From the NCBI GenBank assembly GCA_013695685.1, contig JACCZY010000126.1:1-34334 (forward strand): a stretch of DNA of 34,334 nt, read 5' to 3'. The DNA comes from Geodermatophilaceae bacterium. GTDB lineage: Bacteria > Actinomycetota > Actinomycetes > Mycobacteriales > Geodermatophilaceae. Shown piece by piece: positions 25,326-33,273 of the stretch. The notes beneath the pieces are model-generated. The model saw only the letters and a list, made by a program, of their open reading frames with translations. It did no database searches and was not told the origin of the DNA. A program made the translations under genes and the position numbers. The first letter of the stretch is position 1. Each line of letters opens with the position of its first letter.

Positions 25326-26294
25326 TTACCCAGTCATAGCAGGGGTTTTCAGGTCGGGCGCGATGAGTGCGAGGAGTCGCTCGAGATCCTCGACCGAGCC
25401 GAACTCGACAACGATCTTGCCCCTACGACGCCCCTGCTCGACCTTCACGTGGGTGTCGAACGCGTCGCTCAGCGCGGCGGCAAGACTCTGCAGCTCCGGT
25501 GACTGCGGCCGGCGAGCGGCGGGTGGCGGCCGGTCAGGAACGGTGGGGTCACCGATAGCCACAAGTTCCTCGGTGGACCGCACCGACAGCCCTTCGGCAA
25601 CGATTCTGGTGGCCAAAGCGTCCTGCGCATCCGGACCATCCAAGCCGAGCAGGGCGCGGGCATGGCCGGCCGACAGCACGCCGGCTGCCACCCGTGCCTG
25701 CACCCGAACCGGTAGGCGCAACAGCCGGATGGTGTTCGTCACCTGGGATCGGCTCCGGCCCAGTCTCGCTGCCAGCTCCTCGTGGGTGACCCCGAACTCG
25801 CCGAGAAGTTGGTCGTAGGCGGCCGCCTCCTCCAGCGGGTTCAGGTCCGCGCGGTGAATGTTCTCCAGCAACGCATCCCGTAGCAGGCCGTCGTCAGCGG
25901 TGTTCCGGATGATCGTCGGAATGGTGGCCAGCCCCGCGGCACGCGCGGCCCGCCACCGCCGCTCGCCCATGATCAGCTCGTACCCCCCGAGCTCCCGCTC
26001 CCGGGCTACCACCGGCTGCAGCAGTCCGAACTCGCGGATCGAGTGGGTCAGCTCGGCCAGCGCATCCTCGTCGAAGGCCCGTCGAGGCTGACGCGGATTC
26101 GGATGCAGCGCATCGAGCGGGATCTCCCGGTACGACGCGCCGGGGACGGTGCCGACCCCCGACAGCGCGGCAACCGTTCCCACATCTGCGTGGTGCGGTT
26201 GGGTGCTGGTCGGGATGAGCGCCCCCAAGCCTTGCCCCGAGCCTTGGCCCAGCCCTTGGCCCAGCCCTTGTCCCAGGCCGCCTCGCCGACTCAT
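25326..26294 (-). CDS. parB: Chromosome partitioning protein ParB
   Basis: This 322-residue CTPase-type ParB binds parS and spreads along DNA. The N-terminus holds an expanded repeat, [19 protein letters not shown], before ALIP. The CTP/core domain has [30 protein letters not shown] and [13 protein letters not shown], then [17 protein letters not shown]. The helix-turn-helix is [27 protein letters not shown]. The C-terminal dimer region ends [16 protein letters not shown]. Start ATG 26294 overlaps the parA stop, a typical coupled pair. An upstream frame to 26672 is antisense to parA and was rejected. Confidence 0.95.
   Translation of the reverse strand: MSRRGGLGQGLGQGLGQGSGQGLGALIPTSTQPHHADVGTVAALSGVGTVPGASYREIPLDALHPNPRQPRRAFDEDALAELTHSIREFGLLQPVVARERELGGYELIMGERRWRAARAAGLATIPTIIRNTADDGLLRDALLENIHRADLNPLEEAAAYDQLLGEFGVTHEELAARLGRSRSQVTNTIRLLRLPVRVQARVAAGVLSAGHARALLGLDGPDAQDALATRIVAEGLSVRSTEELVAIGDPTVPDRPPPAARRPQSPELQSLAAALSDAFDTHVKVEQGRRRGKIVVEFGSVEDLERLLALIAPDLKTPAMTG
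26229..26276 (-). repeat. Four tandem 12-bp units in the parB 5' end
   Basis: On the plus strand the four units are variants of CCCTTGGCCCAG, in frame, each encoding about one GLGQ. The units differ at up to three positions. Most ParB proteins have a single GLGRGL-type motif here, so this is an expansion. Confidence 0.85.
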
Positions 26295-27517
26295 CCGGCC
26301 ACCTCCACGCGCTCGGCTGGAGCGTGCGCCGACCGTCGCTGCGCCGGTGTGTCCGGCCGCGCTCGGTGGGCTACCTCTCGAGCGGCCTCGAGGTAGCACA
26401 TCGCCCCACGGGAGCCCGGGTCGTAGGTGATCACGGACTGCCCGAAGCCAGGGGCCTCCGAAACCCGGATGCTGCGCGGAATCACCGCATCGAGGACGAG
26501 TTCGCTGAAGTGCGCCCGCACCTCCTGCGTCACCTGGTCGGCGAGTCGGGTGCGGCCGTCGTACATAGTGAGCAAGATGGTCGACACGGTCAGGTCCGCA
26601 TTGAGGTGGGACGTGATCAGGCCGATGTTGCGCAACAACTGGCGAAGCCCTTCCAGCGCGTAGTACTCGCATTGGATCGGGATCAGCACCTCGCCGGCGG
26701 CCACCAGCGCATTGACGGTCAGCAGCCCCAGCGACGGGGGGCAGTCGATCAGGATGTAGTCGGGCGGTTCGGCACCTGAGGTGCGTAGGTCGGCAGGGTA
26801 CTTCGCCAGCGCCCGCCGCAGGCGAGACTCCCGGGCTACCACCGAGACGAGCTCGATCTCCGCGCCGGCGAGGTCGATCGTCGCCGGCACGCAGTGCAGC
26901 CGCGGCGCGGCATCGACGGTGGTGGTGGCCTCGATCATCGGCAGGTCGTCGATCAGGACGTCGTAGATCGAGGGGGTGCCACTGTGGTGGGGTACGCCGA
27001 GTGCGGTGCTCGCGTTGCCCTGGGGATCCAGATCGATGACCAGAACCGAACAGCCGTGCAGGGCCAGGGCAACGGACAGGTTGACCGTCGTCGTGGTCTT
27101 GCCGACCCCGCCCTTCTGGTTGGCCACCGCCATCACCCGGGTCAGCGGGGGACGCGGGAGGCGGCTCGCCGCTACGGCGTTGAGGACACGGACTGCGCGC
27201 TCCGCCTCGGCGGCAATAGGAGTGGAGTGATCGAGGGGCTGGCTGGGTCGGGGCAATGTTTCACGTGAAACATGGCGCTCGGCTGCTGCGAACGCCGGCC
27301 CGGGCCCGTCCGGGGGCGCGGGAACTTCGGTGAGCCCGCCGGTCTCGGCCAGCCCGTCCGCCTCGAGCCCGTCCCCCTTGGACGCAGGCGCCTCGATGAG
27401 CGCGGGCGCCTCCCTGGCCGCCGTCGGCCAGCCGAGCCCCGACTCGGCCGACGTCTCGTCGGCTCTTCCGGGTCGGGCCGGCCAGCCCAACGCTCTGGTC
27501 CAGGTCCGGATCGTCAC
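26291..27517 (-). CDS. parA: Chromosome partitioning ATPase ParA
   Basis: This 408-residue ATPase has the deviant Walker A motif [15 protein letters not shown], then [26 protein letters not shown] and [13 protein letters not shown]. It moves ParB-parS complexes along the nucleoid. The N-terminal extension of about 110 residues starts [16 protein letters not shown] and includes [10 protein letters not shown], whose DNA is a perfect parS site. Streptomyces and mycobacterial ParA carry a similar VSRET segment. Start GTG 27517 is chosen because GAGAGGA lies 8-10 nt upstream and the extension is in frame. Starting at the conserved [11 protein letters not shown] would drop the extension. A longer frame to 28183 is antisense to rsmG. 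Confidence 0.92.
   Translation of the reverse strand: MTIRTWTRALGWPARPGRADETSAESGLGWPTAAREAPALIEAPASKGDGLEADGLAETGGLTEVPAPPDGPGPAFAAAERHVSRETLPRPSQPLDHSTPIAAEAERAVRVLNAVAASRLPRPPLTRVMAVANQKGGVGKTTTTVNLSVALALHGCSVLVIDLDPQGNASTALGVPHHSGTPSIYDVLIDDLPMIEATTTVDAAPRLHCVPATIDLAGAEIELVSVVARESRLRRALAKYPADLRTSGAEPPDYILIDCPPSLGLLTVNALVAAGEVLIPIQCEYYALEGLRQLLRNIGLITSHLNADLTVSTILLTMYDGRTRLADQVTQEVRAHFSELVLDAVIPRSIRVSEAPGFGQSVITYDPGSRGAMCYLEAAREVAHRARPDTPAQRRSAHAPAERVEVAG
27257..27272. promoter_or_regulatory. parS centromere site
   Basis: TGTTTCACGTGAAACA is the exact 16-bp parS consensus and is extended to an 18-bp perfect palindrome (27256-27273). It lies inside the parA coding region and encodes VSRET on the minus strand. 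It is the only exact parS copy I found in the window. ParB is expected to load here. Confidence 0.97.
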
Positions 27518-27565
27518 GGTGGTCGTCCTCTCTGCGGGCCACTCTGGGCCGCAGCTCATCCTCGC

Positions 27566-27594
27566 AGTGCAGGCAGCACTCCCCGGTGCACCGG
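27566..27594. promoter_or_regulatory. Two dyads upstream of parA
   Basis: AGTGC/GCACT (27566-27570 and 27576-27580, 5-nt loop) is followed after 2 bp by the perfect 12-bp palindrome CCGGTGCACCGG (27583-27594). They lie in the 134-bp rsmG-parA gap, about 50-75 bp before the parA start. They could be an operator, a terminator after rsmG or an mRNA hairpin. Nothing else is evident in this gap. Confidence 0.5.
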
Positions 27595-27651
27595 CGGGGC
27601 GTGTCCCCATGCCGTCTGGCCCGATTCGCCGCCGGCCGGTTCGGTGCTGCC

Positions 27652-28329
27652 CTAGCCGCCGACGCGGCGCCGACCGGGACCCGTCGAGCCCATCGTCACC
27701 AGGACGACAGTCGTCGGCGTCGGAAGCAGACCGACCCCGCACAACTCGACCTCGGCCCGCACGGCCCCGGCCGCGCGCAACGCCGCCCGGGCGGCATCCA
27801 GTTCGGCCTGCGCTGAAGCACCCTTGACCGCCAGCAGCTGCCCCGCCGGGACGAGCAACGGTAGGCACCAGTGAGCCAGCCGGTCCAGGCCGGCGACGGC
27901 TCGGGCCGTAACCATCGCACTGAGCCCGAGCGAGCGGCGTACGACGGCGTCCTCCGCGCGGCCGCGCACAACCTGCACGTTGGTGAGCCCGAGCTCGCTG
28001 ACGACCTCCGCCAGGAAGGTCACCCGGCGGGCCATCGGTTCCAGCAGCGTGAGCGACAGGTCGGGGCGGGCGAGCGCCAACGGCACCCCGGGCAGACCCG
28101 CCCCGGAGCCCACGTCGAGCACGGAGGCGGAAGGACCGATCAGGTCGCCGATCACCGCGCAGTTGAGCAGGTGGCGCCCCCACAGCCGGCCCGCCTCTCG
28201 CGGCCCGATCAGCCCGCGTTGTACGCCGGCCTGAGCCAGCACTTCGGCGTAGCGAGAGGCCTGCGGCAACCGCGGCCCGAACACCGCTGCTGCCACCGCC
28301 GGTGGCGGCTCATCCCCGAGCGGCGTCAT
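27652..28329 (-). CDS. rsmG: 16S rRNA (guanine(527)-N7)-methyltransferase RsmG
   Basis: This 225-residue SAM methyltransferase (formerly GidB) methylates G527 of 16S rRNA. Motifs are RLWGRHLLNCAVIGDL, the SAM loop VLDVGSGAGLPGVPLALARP, LLEPMARRVTFLAEV and VVRGRAED. ATG 28329 follows GGGGGCAGG. In other bacteria loss of this enzyme gives low-level streptomycin resistance. It sits between jag and parA in the conserved order. The 22-bp gap to jag suggests one transcript. Confidence 0.94.
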   Translation of the reverse strand: MTPLGDEPPPAVAAAVFGPRLPQASRYAEVLAQAGVQRGLIGPREAGRLWGRHLLNCAVIGDLIGPSASVLDVGSGAGLPGVPLALARPDLSLTLLEPMARRVTFLAEVVSELGLTNVQVVRGRAEDAVVRRSLGLSAMVTARAVAGLDRLAHWCLPLLVPAGQLLAVKGASAQAELDAARAALRAAGAVRAEVELCGVGLLPTPTTVVLVTMGSTGPGRRRVGG

Positions 28330-28351
28330 CCTGCCCCCACGGGCAGCGGCC

Positions 28352-29074
28352 TCACTGCTGCGGTAGGACTACCACGCAGCGCGACGGCTCCTCGCCCTCG
28401 GACTCACTGAAGACGCCGGCGACGGAGGCCACCGCGTCATGGACGACCTTGCGTTCGAACGGGTTCATCGGCGCGAGCTTCTCTTTCGTGCCGCTGCCCT
28501 TGACAGCCTCGGCGGTCCGGTGACCGAGATCTGTCAGTTCCTTGCGTCGCTGCGCGCGGTAACCGCCCACGTCCAGCATCAGCCGGGTCCGTACGCCGGT
28601 CTGCTGCGCGACTGCCAGCCGGGTCAACTCCTGCAACGAATCCAGGGTCGCCCCGCCAGTCCCGATCAGCCCCTTCAGGTTGCTTCCGACGACGGCAACC
28701 GCGGCGCGGTCGCCCTCCACGTCGAGGTCAATGTCCCCGTCGTAGTCGAGGATGTCGAGCAAGCGCTCCAGGTAATCCGCGGCGATGTCACCCTCGCGCA
28801 CCAACAGCGCCTCGCCGGACTCAGCGCCACCGGACTCCCCGCCGACGGACTCCCCGCCAGACCCATCCCCGGACTGAGCGCCACCGGACTCCGCCGGCTG
28901 GTCTGCGGTCGACCCCGCGGCGGCCCCGCCCGAACCGCCCGAACCGTCCGAATCTGAGCCCCCCGTGTCCGGATCCATCGGATCCGAATCGATCGAATCC
29001 GGGCCGTCCGCGATGGTTTCTCTCGCGTCGGGATCGGGTGAATCGAGGTCCGGCTGCGCTATGTGCTGGCTCAC
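28352..29074 (-). CDS. jag: Jag/KhpB family RNA-binding protein (KH and R3H domains)
   Basis: This 240-residue protein has an acidic, disordered N-terminus of about 90 residues rich in Asp, Ser and Gly with short repeats (GGESVGGESGGAESGE). A KH domain follows (DYLERLLDILDYDGDIDLDV, GLIGTGGATLDSLQELTRLAV). The R3H domain has the RxxxH motif in MNPFERKVVHDAV and ends CVVVLPQQ. It binds RNA and in other bacteria is linked to cell division and membrane-protein insertion; the yidC-jag neighbourhood is universal in this group. Start GTG 29074 has GGAG 6-7 nt upstream. Confidence 0.93.
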   Translation of the reverse strand: MSQHIAQPDLDSPDPDARETIADGPDSIDSDPMDPDTGGSDSDGSGGSGGAAAGSTADQPAESGGAQSGDGSGGESVGGESGGAESGEALLVREGDIAADYLERLLDILDYDGDIDLDVEGDRAAVAVVGSNLKGLIGTGGATLDSLQELTRLAVAQQTGVRTRLMLDVGGYRAQRRKELTDLGHRTAEAVKGSGTKEKLAPMNPFERKVVHDAVASVAGVFSESEGEEPSRCVVVLPQQ

Positions 29075-29108
29075 GTGGCTCCTGCTTGATCGGGCTGACC
29101 GGCGAGCA

Positions 29109-30167
29109 TCAGCGCTTCTTACGTTTGGGTCTGGTGTTTGCCGGCCGCTTGCCCGGCGCCGGCTTACGCGGCCCGGCAGCGGAGGCTGAGGCGGCCGTGG
29201 AGCCCGCCTTGGGTTTCTCGATGGAGACCGGTGCCTGTGCCTTCGCCGGGGGCGGCGGCGGCGATGGCGGCGGGGCGGACGCCGCCGGGCGGCGCCCCTT
29301 CGATTGCGTCGGCTTGGCCCCCGGCTTCGGCGCCAGGAGCTTCGGGTCGATCGCCGGCCGGTCGGTCTTGGCGAGGTCGACGCGCGACTTCGGCGGGTGC
29401 TTGTGCAGGATGTAGAACTGCTGCCCCATCGTCCACAGGTTGTTCATGAACCAGTACAGCAGCACGCCGATGGGGAAGAAGAACCCGGAGACGAAGAGGC
29501 TGACCGGGATCACGTACAGCATGAACTTCTGGATCATGGCGGCCTGACCCTCGACCGGGCCGCCCTTGCGCATGATCTGTTTCTGGGTGATGAACGTCGT
29601 GATCGACATCAGAATCATCAGCGTGAACGCGACGATCCGAATGCTGGTGTAGCTCACCCCCTCGAGCGGGAGGATGGCCGCTTCCTTCAACGCGTCCATG
29701 TTGAACGACGAGGAGATCGGCGCCCCGAACAGCGACGCCTGGGCGGCGCTGTCGGTCAGCGCGTCGTCCCAGCTGTACAGGCCTTGGGCGTCGGGCCGCA
29801 GCCGGCGTAGCACGTGGAAGAGGGCAAGGAAGACCGGAGCCTGCAGCAGGATCGGCAGGCAGCCCGACAACGGGTTGACGCCGCGCTCCTTGAACAGCTC
29901 CTGTTGCGCCTTGGCCATGCCCTGGCGGTCCGAGCCGAACTGCGCCTTGAGCTTGGCGATGTCGGGCTGCAACTCCTGCATTGCACGCTGTGACTTGACC
30001 TGCTTGATGAAGAACCGGAACAACAGGATGCGCACGGTGACGACGAGGAAGAAGATCGACAGCGTCCAGGTGATCCCGGCGTCCGGGTCCAGTCCCATCC
30101 GCACGAAGAGTGAATGCCAGATCTTGAGAACGAACGAGATGGCCGTGTACAGCCAATCAAGAGACAA
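29109..30167 (-). CDS. yidC: Membrane protein insertase YidC
   Basis: This 352-residue insertase starts at TTG 30167 ([20 protein letters not shown]), preceded by GGAG. The YidC core includes [22 protein letters not shown], with the functional Arg in the groove, then [23 protein letters not shown] and [20 protein letters not shown]. The C-terminal 100 residues form a basic Pro/Ala-rich tail ending PKRKKR, likely ribosome-binding. The start overlaps the yidD stop by 11 nt. A typical member of the yidC/jag cluster. Confidence 0.95.
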   Translation of the reverse strand: MSLDWLYTAISFVLKIWHSLFVRMGLDPDAGITWTLSIFFLVVTVRILLFRFFIKQVKSQRAMQELQPDIAKLKAQFGSDRQGMAKAQQELFKERGVNPLSGCLPILLQAPVFLALFHVLRRLRPDAQGLYSWDDALTDSAAQASLFGAPISSSFNMDALKEAAILPLEGVSYTSIRIVAFTLMILMSITTFITQKQIMRKGGPVEGQAAMIQKFMLYVIPVSLFVSGFFFPIGVLLYWFMNNLWTMGQQFYILHKHPPKSRVDLAKTDRPAIDPKLLAPKPGAKPTQSKGRRPAASAPPPSPPPPPAKAQAPVSIEKPKAGSTAASASAAGPRKPAPGKRPANTRPKRKKR

Positions 30168-30474
30168 GGCTGGGCTCCTGCCGCACTGAGGGGGACGTCA
30201 CCGAGCGGGCGCCTGTCCGCGGCGGTGGCACCGGGTCTTCTCCGCCCGGGTGCCACGGCGCGCACTTGACGAGCCGGCGTACGGCGAGGTAGCTGCCGAT
30301 CAGCGCGCCACGGGTCTGCAACGCCTCGACAGCGTAGGAGCTGCAGGACGGATAGAACCTGCACGTCGCAGGCCAAGCCGGGCTGATCCAGCGCTGGTAG
30401 AGGCGGATCGGTGCGACGAGCGCCGCGCTCAGCACCCGGCTGACGCCACCACCGCCGTCGCCGTCACGGCTCAC
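30157..30474 (-). CDS. yidD: Membrane protein insertion efficiency factor YidD
   Basis: This 105-residue protein has the YidD signature [15 protein letters not shown], with two of three conserved Cys close together, plus [15 protein letters not shown]. It is a small amphipathic factor that helps YidC. GTG 30474 overlaps the rnpA stop by 4 nt, and the end overlaps yidC by 11 nt, so translation is probably coupled throughout. Confidence 0.93.
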   Translation of the reverse strand: MSRDGDGGGGVSRVLSAALVAPIRLYQRWISPAWPATCRFYPSCSSYAVEALQTRGALIGSYLAVRRLVKCAPWHPGGEDPVPPPRTGARSVTSPSVRQEPSLVS

Positions 30475-30845
30475 TGCGCCACCGCCTCCTCGACCACGCC
30501 GAGTCGGGACAGCGCCCGGTCCAGATCCGCAGCGAGTTCGGCGGAGGTACGCCCCGCCGAGGCCGGGTTCGCCCGGATCACCAGCCGATCACCCCGCACC
30601 AGCCGGTCGAGTCGCTCGCGCATGAGGTGCCGCAGTCGCCGGCTCACCTCATGCCGGCGTACCGCATTGCCCACGCCCCGTCCCACGATGAAGCCGACCC
30701 GGGGCGGACACGACGGGCACGACGGCGCCCCGCCGCCGGCGATCAGGCGATGGACGACGAGGGTGCCGCGACCGGCTCGCTGTCCCCGCCGTACGACGAG
30801 GGTGAAGTCCTCACGGCGACGAAGCCGTGCTACGGCGGGCAACAC
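30471..30845 (-). CDS. rnpA: Ribonuclease P protein component
   Basis: This 124-residue basic protein starts at GTG 30845 with [21 protein letters not shown]. The conserved RNA-binding helix reads [21 protein letters not shown], with basic residues continuing [10 protein letters not shown]. It is the protein subunit of RNase P, which trims tRNA 5' ends. It lies 5 nt after the rpmH stop. TTG 30842 is a near alternative start. A longer frame to 31157 overlaps rpmH and was rejected. Confidence 0.92.
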   Translation of the reverse strand: MLPAVARLRRREDFTLVVRRGQRAGRGTLVVHRLIAGGGAPSCPSCPPRVGFIVGRGVGNAVRRHEVSRRLRHLMRERLDRLVRGDRLVIRANPASAGRTSAELAADLDRALSRLGVVEEAVAQ

Positions 30846-30850
30846 GCAAC

Positions 30851-30988
30851 TCAGGCGGACAGGCTGTCGCGGCCCTTGCGACGCCGGGCGCCCAGGATGG
30901 CGCGGCCCGCCCGCGTGCGCATCCGCAGCCGGAACCCGTGGGTCTTCGCCCGGCGGCGGTTGTTGGGCTGGAAGGTGCGCTTGCTCAC
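30851..30988 (-). CDS. rpmH: 50S ribosomal protein L34
   Basis: This 45-residue protein starts [19 protein letters not shown] and ends [11 protein letters not shown], an unmistakable bL34. Start GTG 30988 has GGAG 8 nt upstream. A longer frame to 31102 adds no conserved sequence. It is the first gene of the leftward rpmH-rnpA-yidD-yidC-jag-rsmG cluster that flanks the origin in most bacteria. Confidence 0.97.
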   Translation of the reverse strand: MSKRTFQPNNRRRAKTHGFRLRMRTRAGRAILGARRRKGRDSLSA

Positions 30989-31205
30989 CAGTGTCTCCAA
31001 TGACGCGGCCCACCAGCGGCAGGCGGATGTTCGACGGCGATTCTCGCTCGGCACCCTCGTGAGGTCCCGTACGCGGGGCCGCACGGAGGGCACACTCGGC
31101 ACCTACGGTACCCCAGCCGCGGCGGCCGGACGACGCCGGTGCGCACATGCCAGCCACCGACCGGTCGACCGAGAACCACTTAATTTAGCGCGACCCCGTC
31201 AGCGC

Positions 31206-31235
31206 TTGTGAGTGCCACGCCGCCGCTGTTAGCGT
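31206..31235 (+). promoter_or_regulatory. Candidate dnaA promoter
   Basis: TTGTGA (31206-31211) and TAGCGT (31230-31235) are 18 bp apart, a fair housekeeping promoter. It would give a leader of about 160 nt that contains the palindrome at 31279 and the DnaA box at 31319, fitting autoregulation by DnaA. Confidence 0.4.
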
Positions 31236-31278
31236 CGCCGGGCAGCATCCGCGCAGGACAGCCACAGGCATAGGCGCA

Positions 31279-31290
31279 CAACAGCTGTTG
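31279..31290. repeat. Palindrome CAACAGCTGTTG upstream of dnaA
   Basis: Perfect 12-bp palindrome, extended by CGC/GCG arms after one mismatch. It lies 114 bp before the dnaA start codon. It could be a regulator site or a hairpin in the dnaA leader. Confidence 0.6.
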
Positions 31291-31318
31291 CGCGACGTAT
31301 GCGGCTCGCTACACACGC

Positions 31319-31327
31319 TGTGGACAA
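31319..31327 (-). promoter_or_regulatory. DnaA box (exact TTGTCCACA)
   Basis: TGTGGACAA on the plus strand is the exact complement of the actinobacterial DnaA box TTGTCCACA. It is 77 bp before dnaA and probably serves autoregulation or origin assembly. A related TGTGGATGG follows at 31330-31338. Confidence 0.8.
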
Positions 31328-31403
31328 CTTGTGGATGGGCTTCGTCGGTGCGACCCGCAGCGACGGTGGGCGGCAGCGTGCCGCCTGAGAAGGAGGAAGC
31401 CCA

Positions 31404-32876
31404 GTGCCCGACGAGCCCGCCGACCTCGACCGCATCTGGCCGTCGACACTGCGAGGCTTGGGCACGCTGGACCTCACCGCCCAGCAACGGGCCTTCCTCA
31501 CCCTGACCCGGCCGATGGGCATCATCGACGACACCGCGCTGCTCGCGGTGTCCAGCGACTACATGCAGGGTGTGCTGGAAACCCAGCTACGGCCCCGAAT
31601 CTCCGACGCGTTGAGTGCTGCACTCGGCCGCGACATGAAGATCGCCATCACCGTGGACCCTGCAGCCACCGAGGGGTTGCCGGACCCGGCCGGGCTGGCC
31701 GCCCTCAACGCGGTGCCACCGGTGTCCACCGGCGCCGTACCCAACGGCTACGACGAGTTGGCGCACCCGGTCGACAACGGTGGGTCTGTGGATCACGCTG
31801 TGGATATCTTCGCGGAGCGGCGCTCGGAACGGGCGCCCGAGCCGGCTCGCTTGAACCCCAAGTACATTTTTGACTCCTTCGTCATCGGCTCGAGCAACAG
31901 GTTCTCCCACGCGGCAGCGGTCGCCGTCGCCGAGGCGCCGGCCAAGGCCTACAACCCGCTGTTCATCTACGGGGAATCAGGGCTGGGCAAGACGCATCTG
32001 CTGCATGCGATCGGGCACTACGGCTACCGGCTCTTCCCGCATGTCCGGGTGCGCTACGTCTCGACCGAGGAATTCACCAACGACTTCATCAACCTGGTGC
32101 ACTCGGGAAAGGCCGAGCAGTTCCGTCGCCGCTACCGCGACGTCGACATCCTGCTCGTCGACGACATCCAATTCCTGGAGCGCGCCGAACGCACCCAGGA
32201 GGAGTTCTTCCACACCTTCAACACGCTGCACAACGCGAGCAAGCAGATCGTGATCACCTGCGACCGTCCGCCCAAGCAGTTGACGACGTTGGAGGACCGG
32301 TTGCGAACCCGGTTCGAGTGGGGGCTGATCACCGACGTACAGGTCCCGGACCTGGAGACCCGGATCGCCATCCTGCGTAAAAAGGCGCAGCTGGAGAACC
32401 TGAAGGTCTCACCGGACGTCCTGGAGTTCATCGCCAGCAAGATTCAGACCAACATCCGGGAACTGGAAGGCGCGCTCATCCGGGTCAATGCCTTCGCCAG
32501 CCTGAACGCGCAGCACGTCGACCTCGTTCTGGCCGAAATCGTGCTGCAGGCGCTACTTCCGGAGTCGTCGTCGTCGGAGATCGACGCCGCCACGATCATG
32601 GCGGTCACCGCGGAGTACTTCTCGATCGGCCTGGAGGACCTCACCTCGCACAGCCGCAGCCGCAACCTGGTCAACGCCCGGCAGATCGCCATGTACCTGT
32701 GCCGTGAACTGACCGACCTGTCCCTGCCCAACATCGGCAAGCAGTTCGGGGGCAAGGACCACACCACGGTGATGCACGCGGTGAAGAAGATCAGTGCTCT
32801 GATGGCCGAGCGCCGGCACATCTACAACCAAGTCACCGAGTTGACCGCGCGGATCAAGCACCGGGATCGGCGTTGA
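31404..32876 (+). CDS. dnaA: Chromosomal replication initiator protein DnaA
   Basis: This 490-residue initiator has domain I ([22 protein letters not shown]), a linker of moderate length, the AAA+ domain with [21 protein letters not shown] (Walker A), [12 protein letters not shown] (Walker B) and [13 protein letters not shown], and domain IV with [20 protein letters not shown] and the signature [13 protein letters not shown]. It binds DnaA boxes and opens the origin. GTG 31404 follows AAGGAGG with 7 nt spacing. Two weaker DnaA-like boxes lie inside its coding region (31787-31795 and 31799-31807). Confidence 0.98.
   Translation: MPDEPADLDRIWPSTLRGLGTLDLTAQQRAFLTLTRPMGIIDDTALLAVSSDYMQGVLETQLRPRISDALSAALGRDMKIAITVDPAATEGLPDPAGLAALNAVPPVSTGAVPNGYDELAHPVDNGGSVDHAVDIFAERRSERAPEPARLNPKYIFDSFVIGSSNRFSHAAAVAVAEAPAKAYNPLFIYGESGLGKTHLLHAIGHYGYRLFPHVRVRYVSTEEFTNDFINLVHSGKAEQFRRRYRDVDILLVDDIQFLERAERTQEEFFHTFNTLHNASKQIVITCDRPPKQLTTLEDRLRTRFEWGLITDVQVPDLETRIAILRKKAQLENLKVSPDVLEFIASKIQTNIRELEGALIRVNAFASLNAQHVDLVLAEIVLQALLPESSSSEIDAATIMAVTAEYFSIGLEDLTSHSRSRNLVNARQIAMYLCRELTDLSLPNIGKQFGGKDHTTVMHAVKKISALMAERRHIYNQVTELTARIKHRDRR
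31787..31807 (-). promoter_or_regulatory. Two one-mismatch DnaA boxes inside dnaA
   Basis: TGTGGATCA (31787-31795) and TGTGGATAT (31799-31807) each differ by one base from the complement of TTATCCACA and lie 12 bp apart, about one helical turn. They sit in the variable linker region of dnaA. Biological use is uncertain. Confidence 0.35.
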
Positions 32877-32895
32877 TCCGGTCGGCGTCCTACTG

Positions 32896-32955
32896 TCTGC
32901 GTCCGGAGAGTCTGCGTCCGCGGGGCGTGCGTCCGCGGGGCGTGCGTCCGAGGAG
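32896..32955. repeat. Four tandem 15-bp repeats at the origin
   Basis: Four consecutive 15-bp units share the core TGCGTCCG, starting at 32896, 32911, 32926 and 32941. The middle pair is nearly identical (GCGTCCGCGGGGCGT repeated at 32914 and 32929). They begin 20 bp after the dnaA stop. The units do not look like DnaA boxes. Iteron-like or slippage-derived. Confidence 0.85.
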
Positions 32956-32991
32956 TGCCTCCTCGATGAGTGCACAGCCTGGGGAGAACTC

Positions 32992-33000
32992 TGTGGAAAG
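32992..33000 (-). promoter_or_regulatory. Weak DnaA-like box
   Basis: TGTGGAAAG reads CTTTCCACA on the minus strand, two mismatches from TTGTCCACA or TTATCCACA. Included because of its position in the putative origin. Confidence 0.25.
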
Positions 33001-33081
33001 CGGTGGACCGACCTGGGGAACCACGGGGGCGGGCCAGACCGATCTGCGGTTGTCCCGCTGCTCCGGCCGCTTTGCCCACCT

Positions 33082-33090
33082 TTGTCCACA
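33082..33090 (+). promoter_or_regulatory. DnaA box (exact TTGTCCACA)
   Basis: Exact actinobacterial DnaA box in the dnaA-dnaN gap. A two-mismatch relative TTGCCCACC lies just upstream (33072-33080). Confidence 0.85.
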
Positions 33091-33135
33091 CCCCACGCAC
33101 AGCCCGGTAGCGCCCGGGACCAGCCGAAAGTGACA

Positions 33136-33144
33136 CTATCCACA
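33136..33144 (+). promoter_or_regulatory. DnaA box with one mismatch (CTATCCACA)
   Basis: One base from TTATCCACA, in the same orientation as the exact box and 54 bp from it. It lies in the least GC-rich part of the gap. Confidence 0.55.
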
Positions 33145-33273
33145 GTCTGCACAACTGTGATGACGACGATGACTGGTACTTCTGAGAAGGACACACCACG
33201 GCTTCAAGGAGAGCGCAGGCCTGGGGAATCACCCGCCTGCGATGCGCATGCCCGGGACAGTGGGGAGTAGCCG

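Larger units (their letters stand above)
30989..31403. promoter_or_regulatory. rpmH-dnaA divergent intergenic region
   Basis: This is a 415-bp non-coding region. It holds an AT-rich patch (31179-31188), a candidate dnaA promoter (31206-31235), a 12-bp palindrome CAACAGCTGTTG (31279-31290), one exact DnaA box (31319-31327), a weaker box (31330-31338) and the dnaA ribosome site AAGGAGG (31390-31396). The rpmH promoter should also lie here but no clear hexamer pair stands out. Nothing between 31010 and 31170 was recognised. Confidence 0.75.
32877..33273. other. oriC: Putative replication origin (oriC) in the dnaA-dnaN gap
   Basis: This is a 397-bp non-coding gap between dnaA and dnaN, the usual site of oriC in actinobacteria. 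It contains a 15-bp tandem repeat array (32896-32955), an exact DnaA box (33082-33090), a one-mismatch box (33136-33144) and a weaker box (32992-33000). No strongly AT-rich unwinding element is visible; the least GC-rich part is about 33131-33200. Few good DnaA boxes are present compared with Streptomyces, so the assignment rests mainly on position. Confidence 0.7.

Noticed and set aside
25441-25460. Second parS-like site near TTCACGTGG in parB
   Set aside because: Only the central CACGTG and one arm match; the other half of the palindrome is missing.
27518-28183. Further N-terminal extension of ParA
   Set aside because: It overlaps rsmG in another frame and has no similarity to ParA; a ribosome site supports GTG 27517.
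32896-32955. CRISPR-like array
   Set aside because: The repeats are 15 bp and directly adjacent with no spacers and no cas genes nearby; they are simple tandem repeats.
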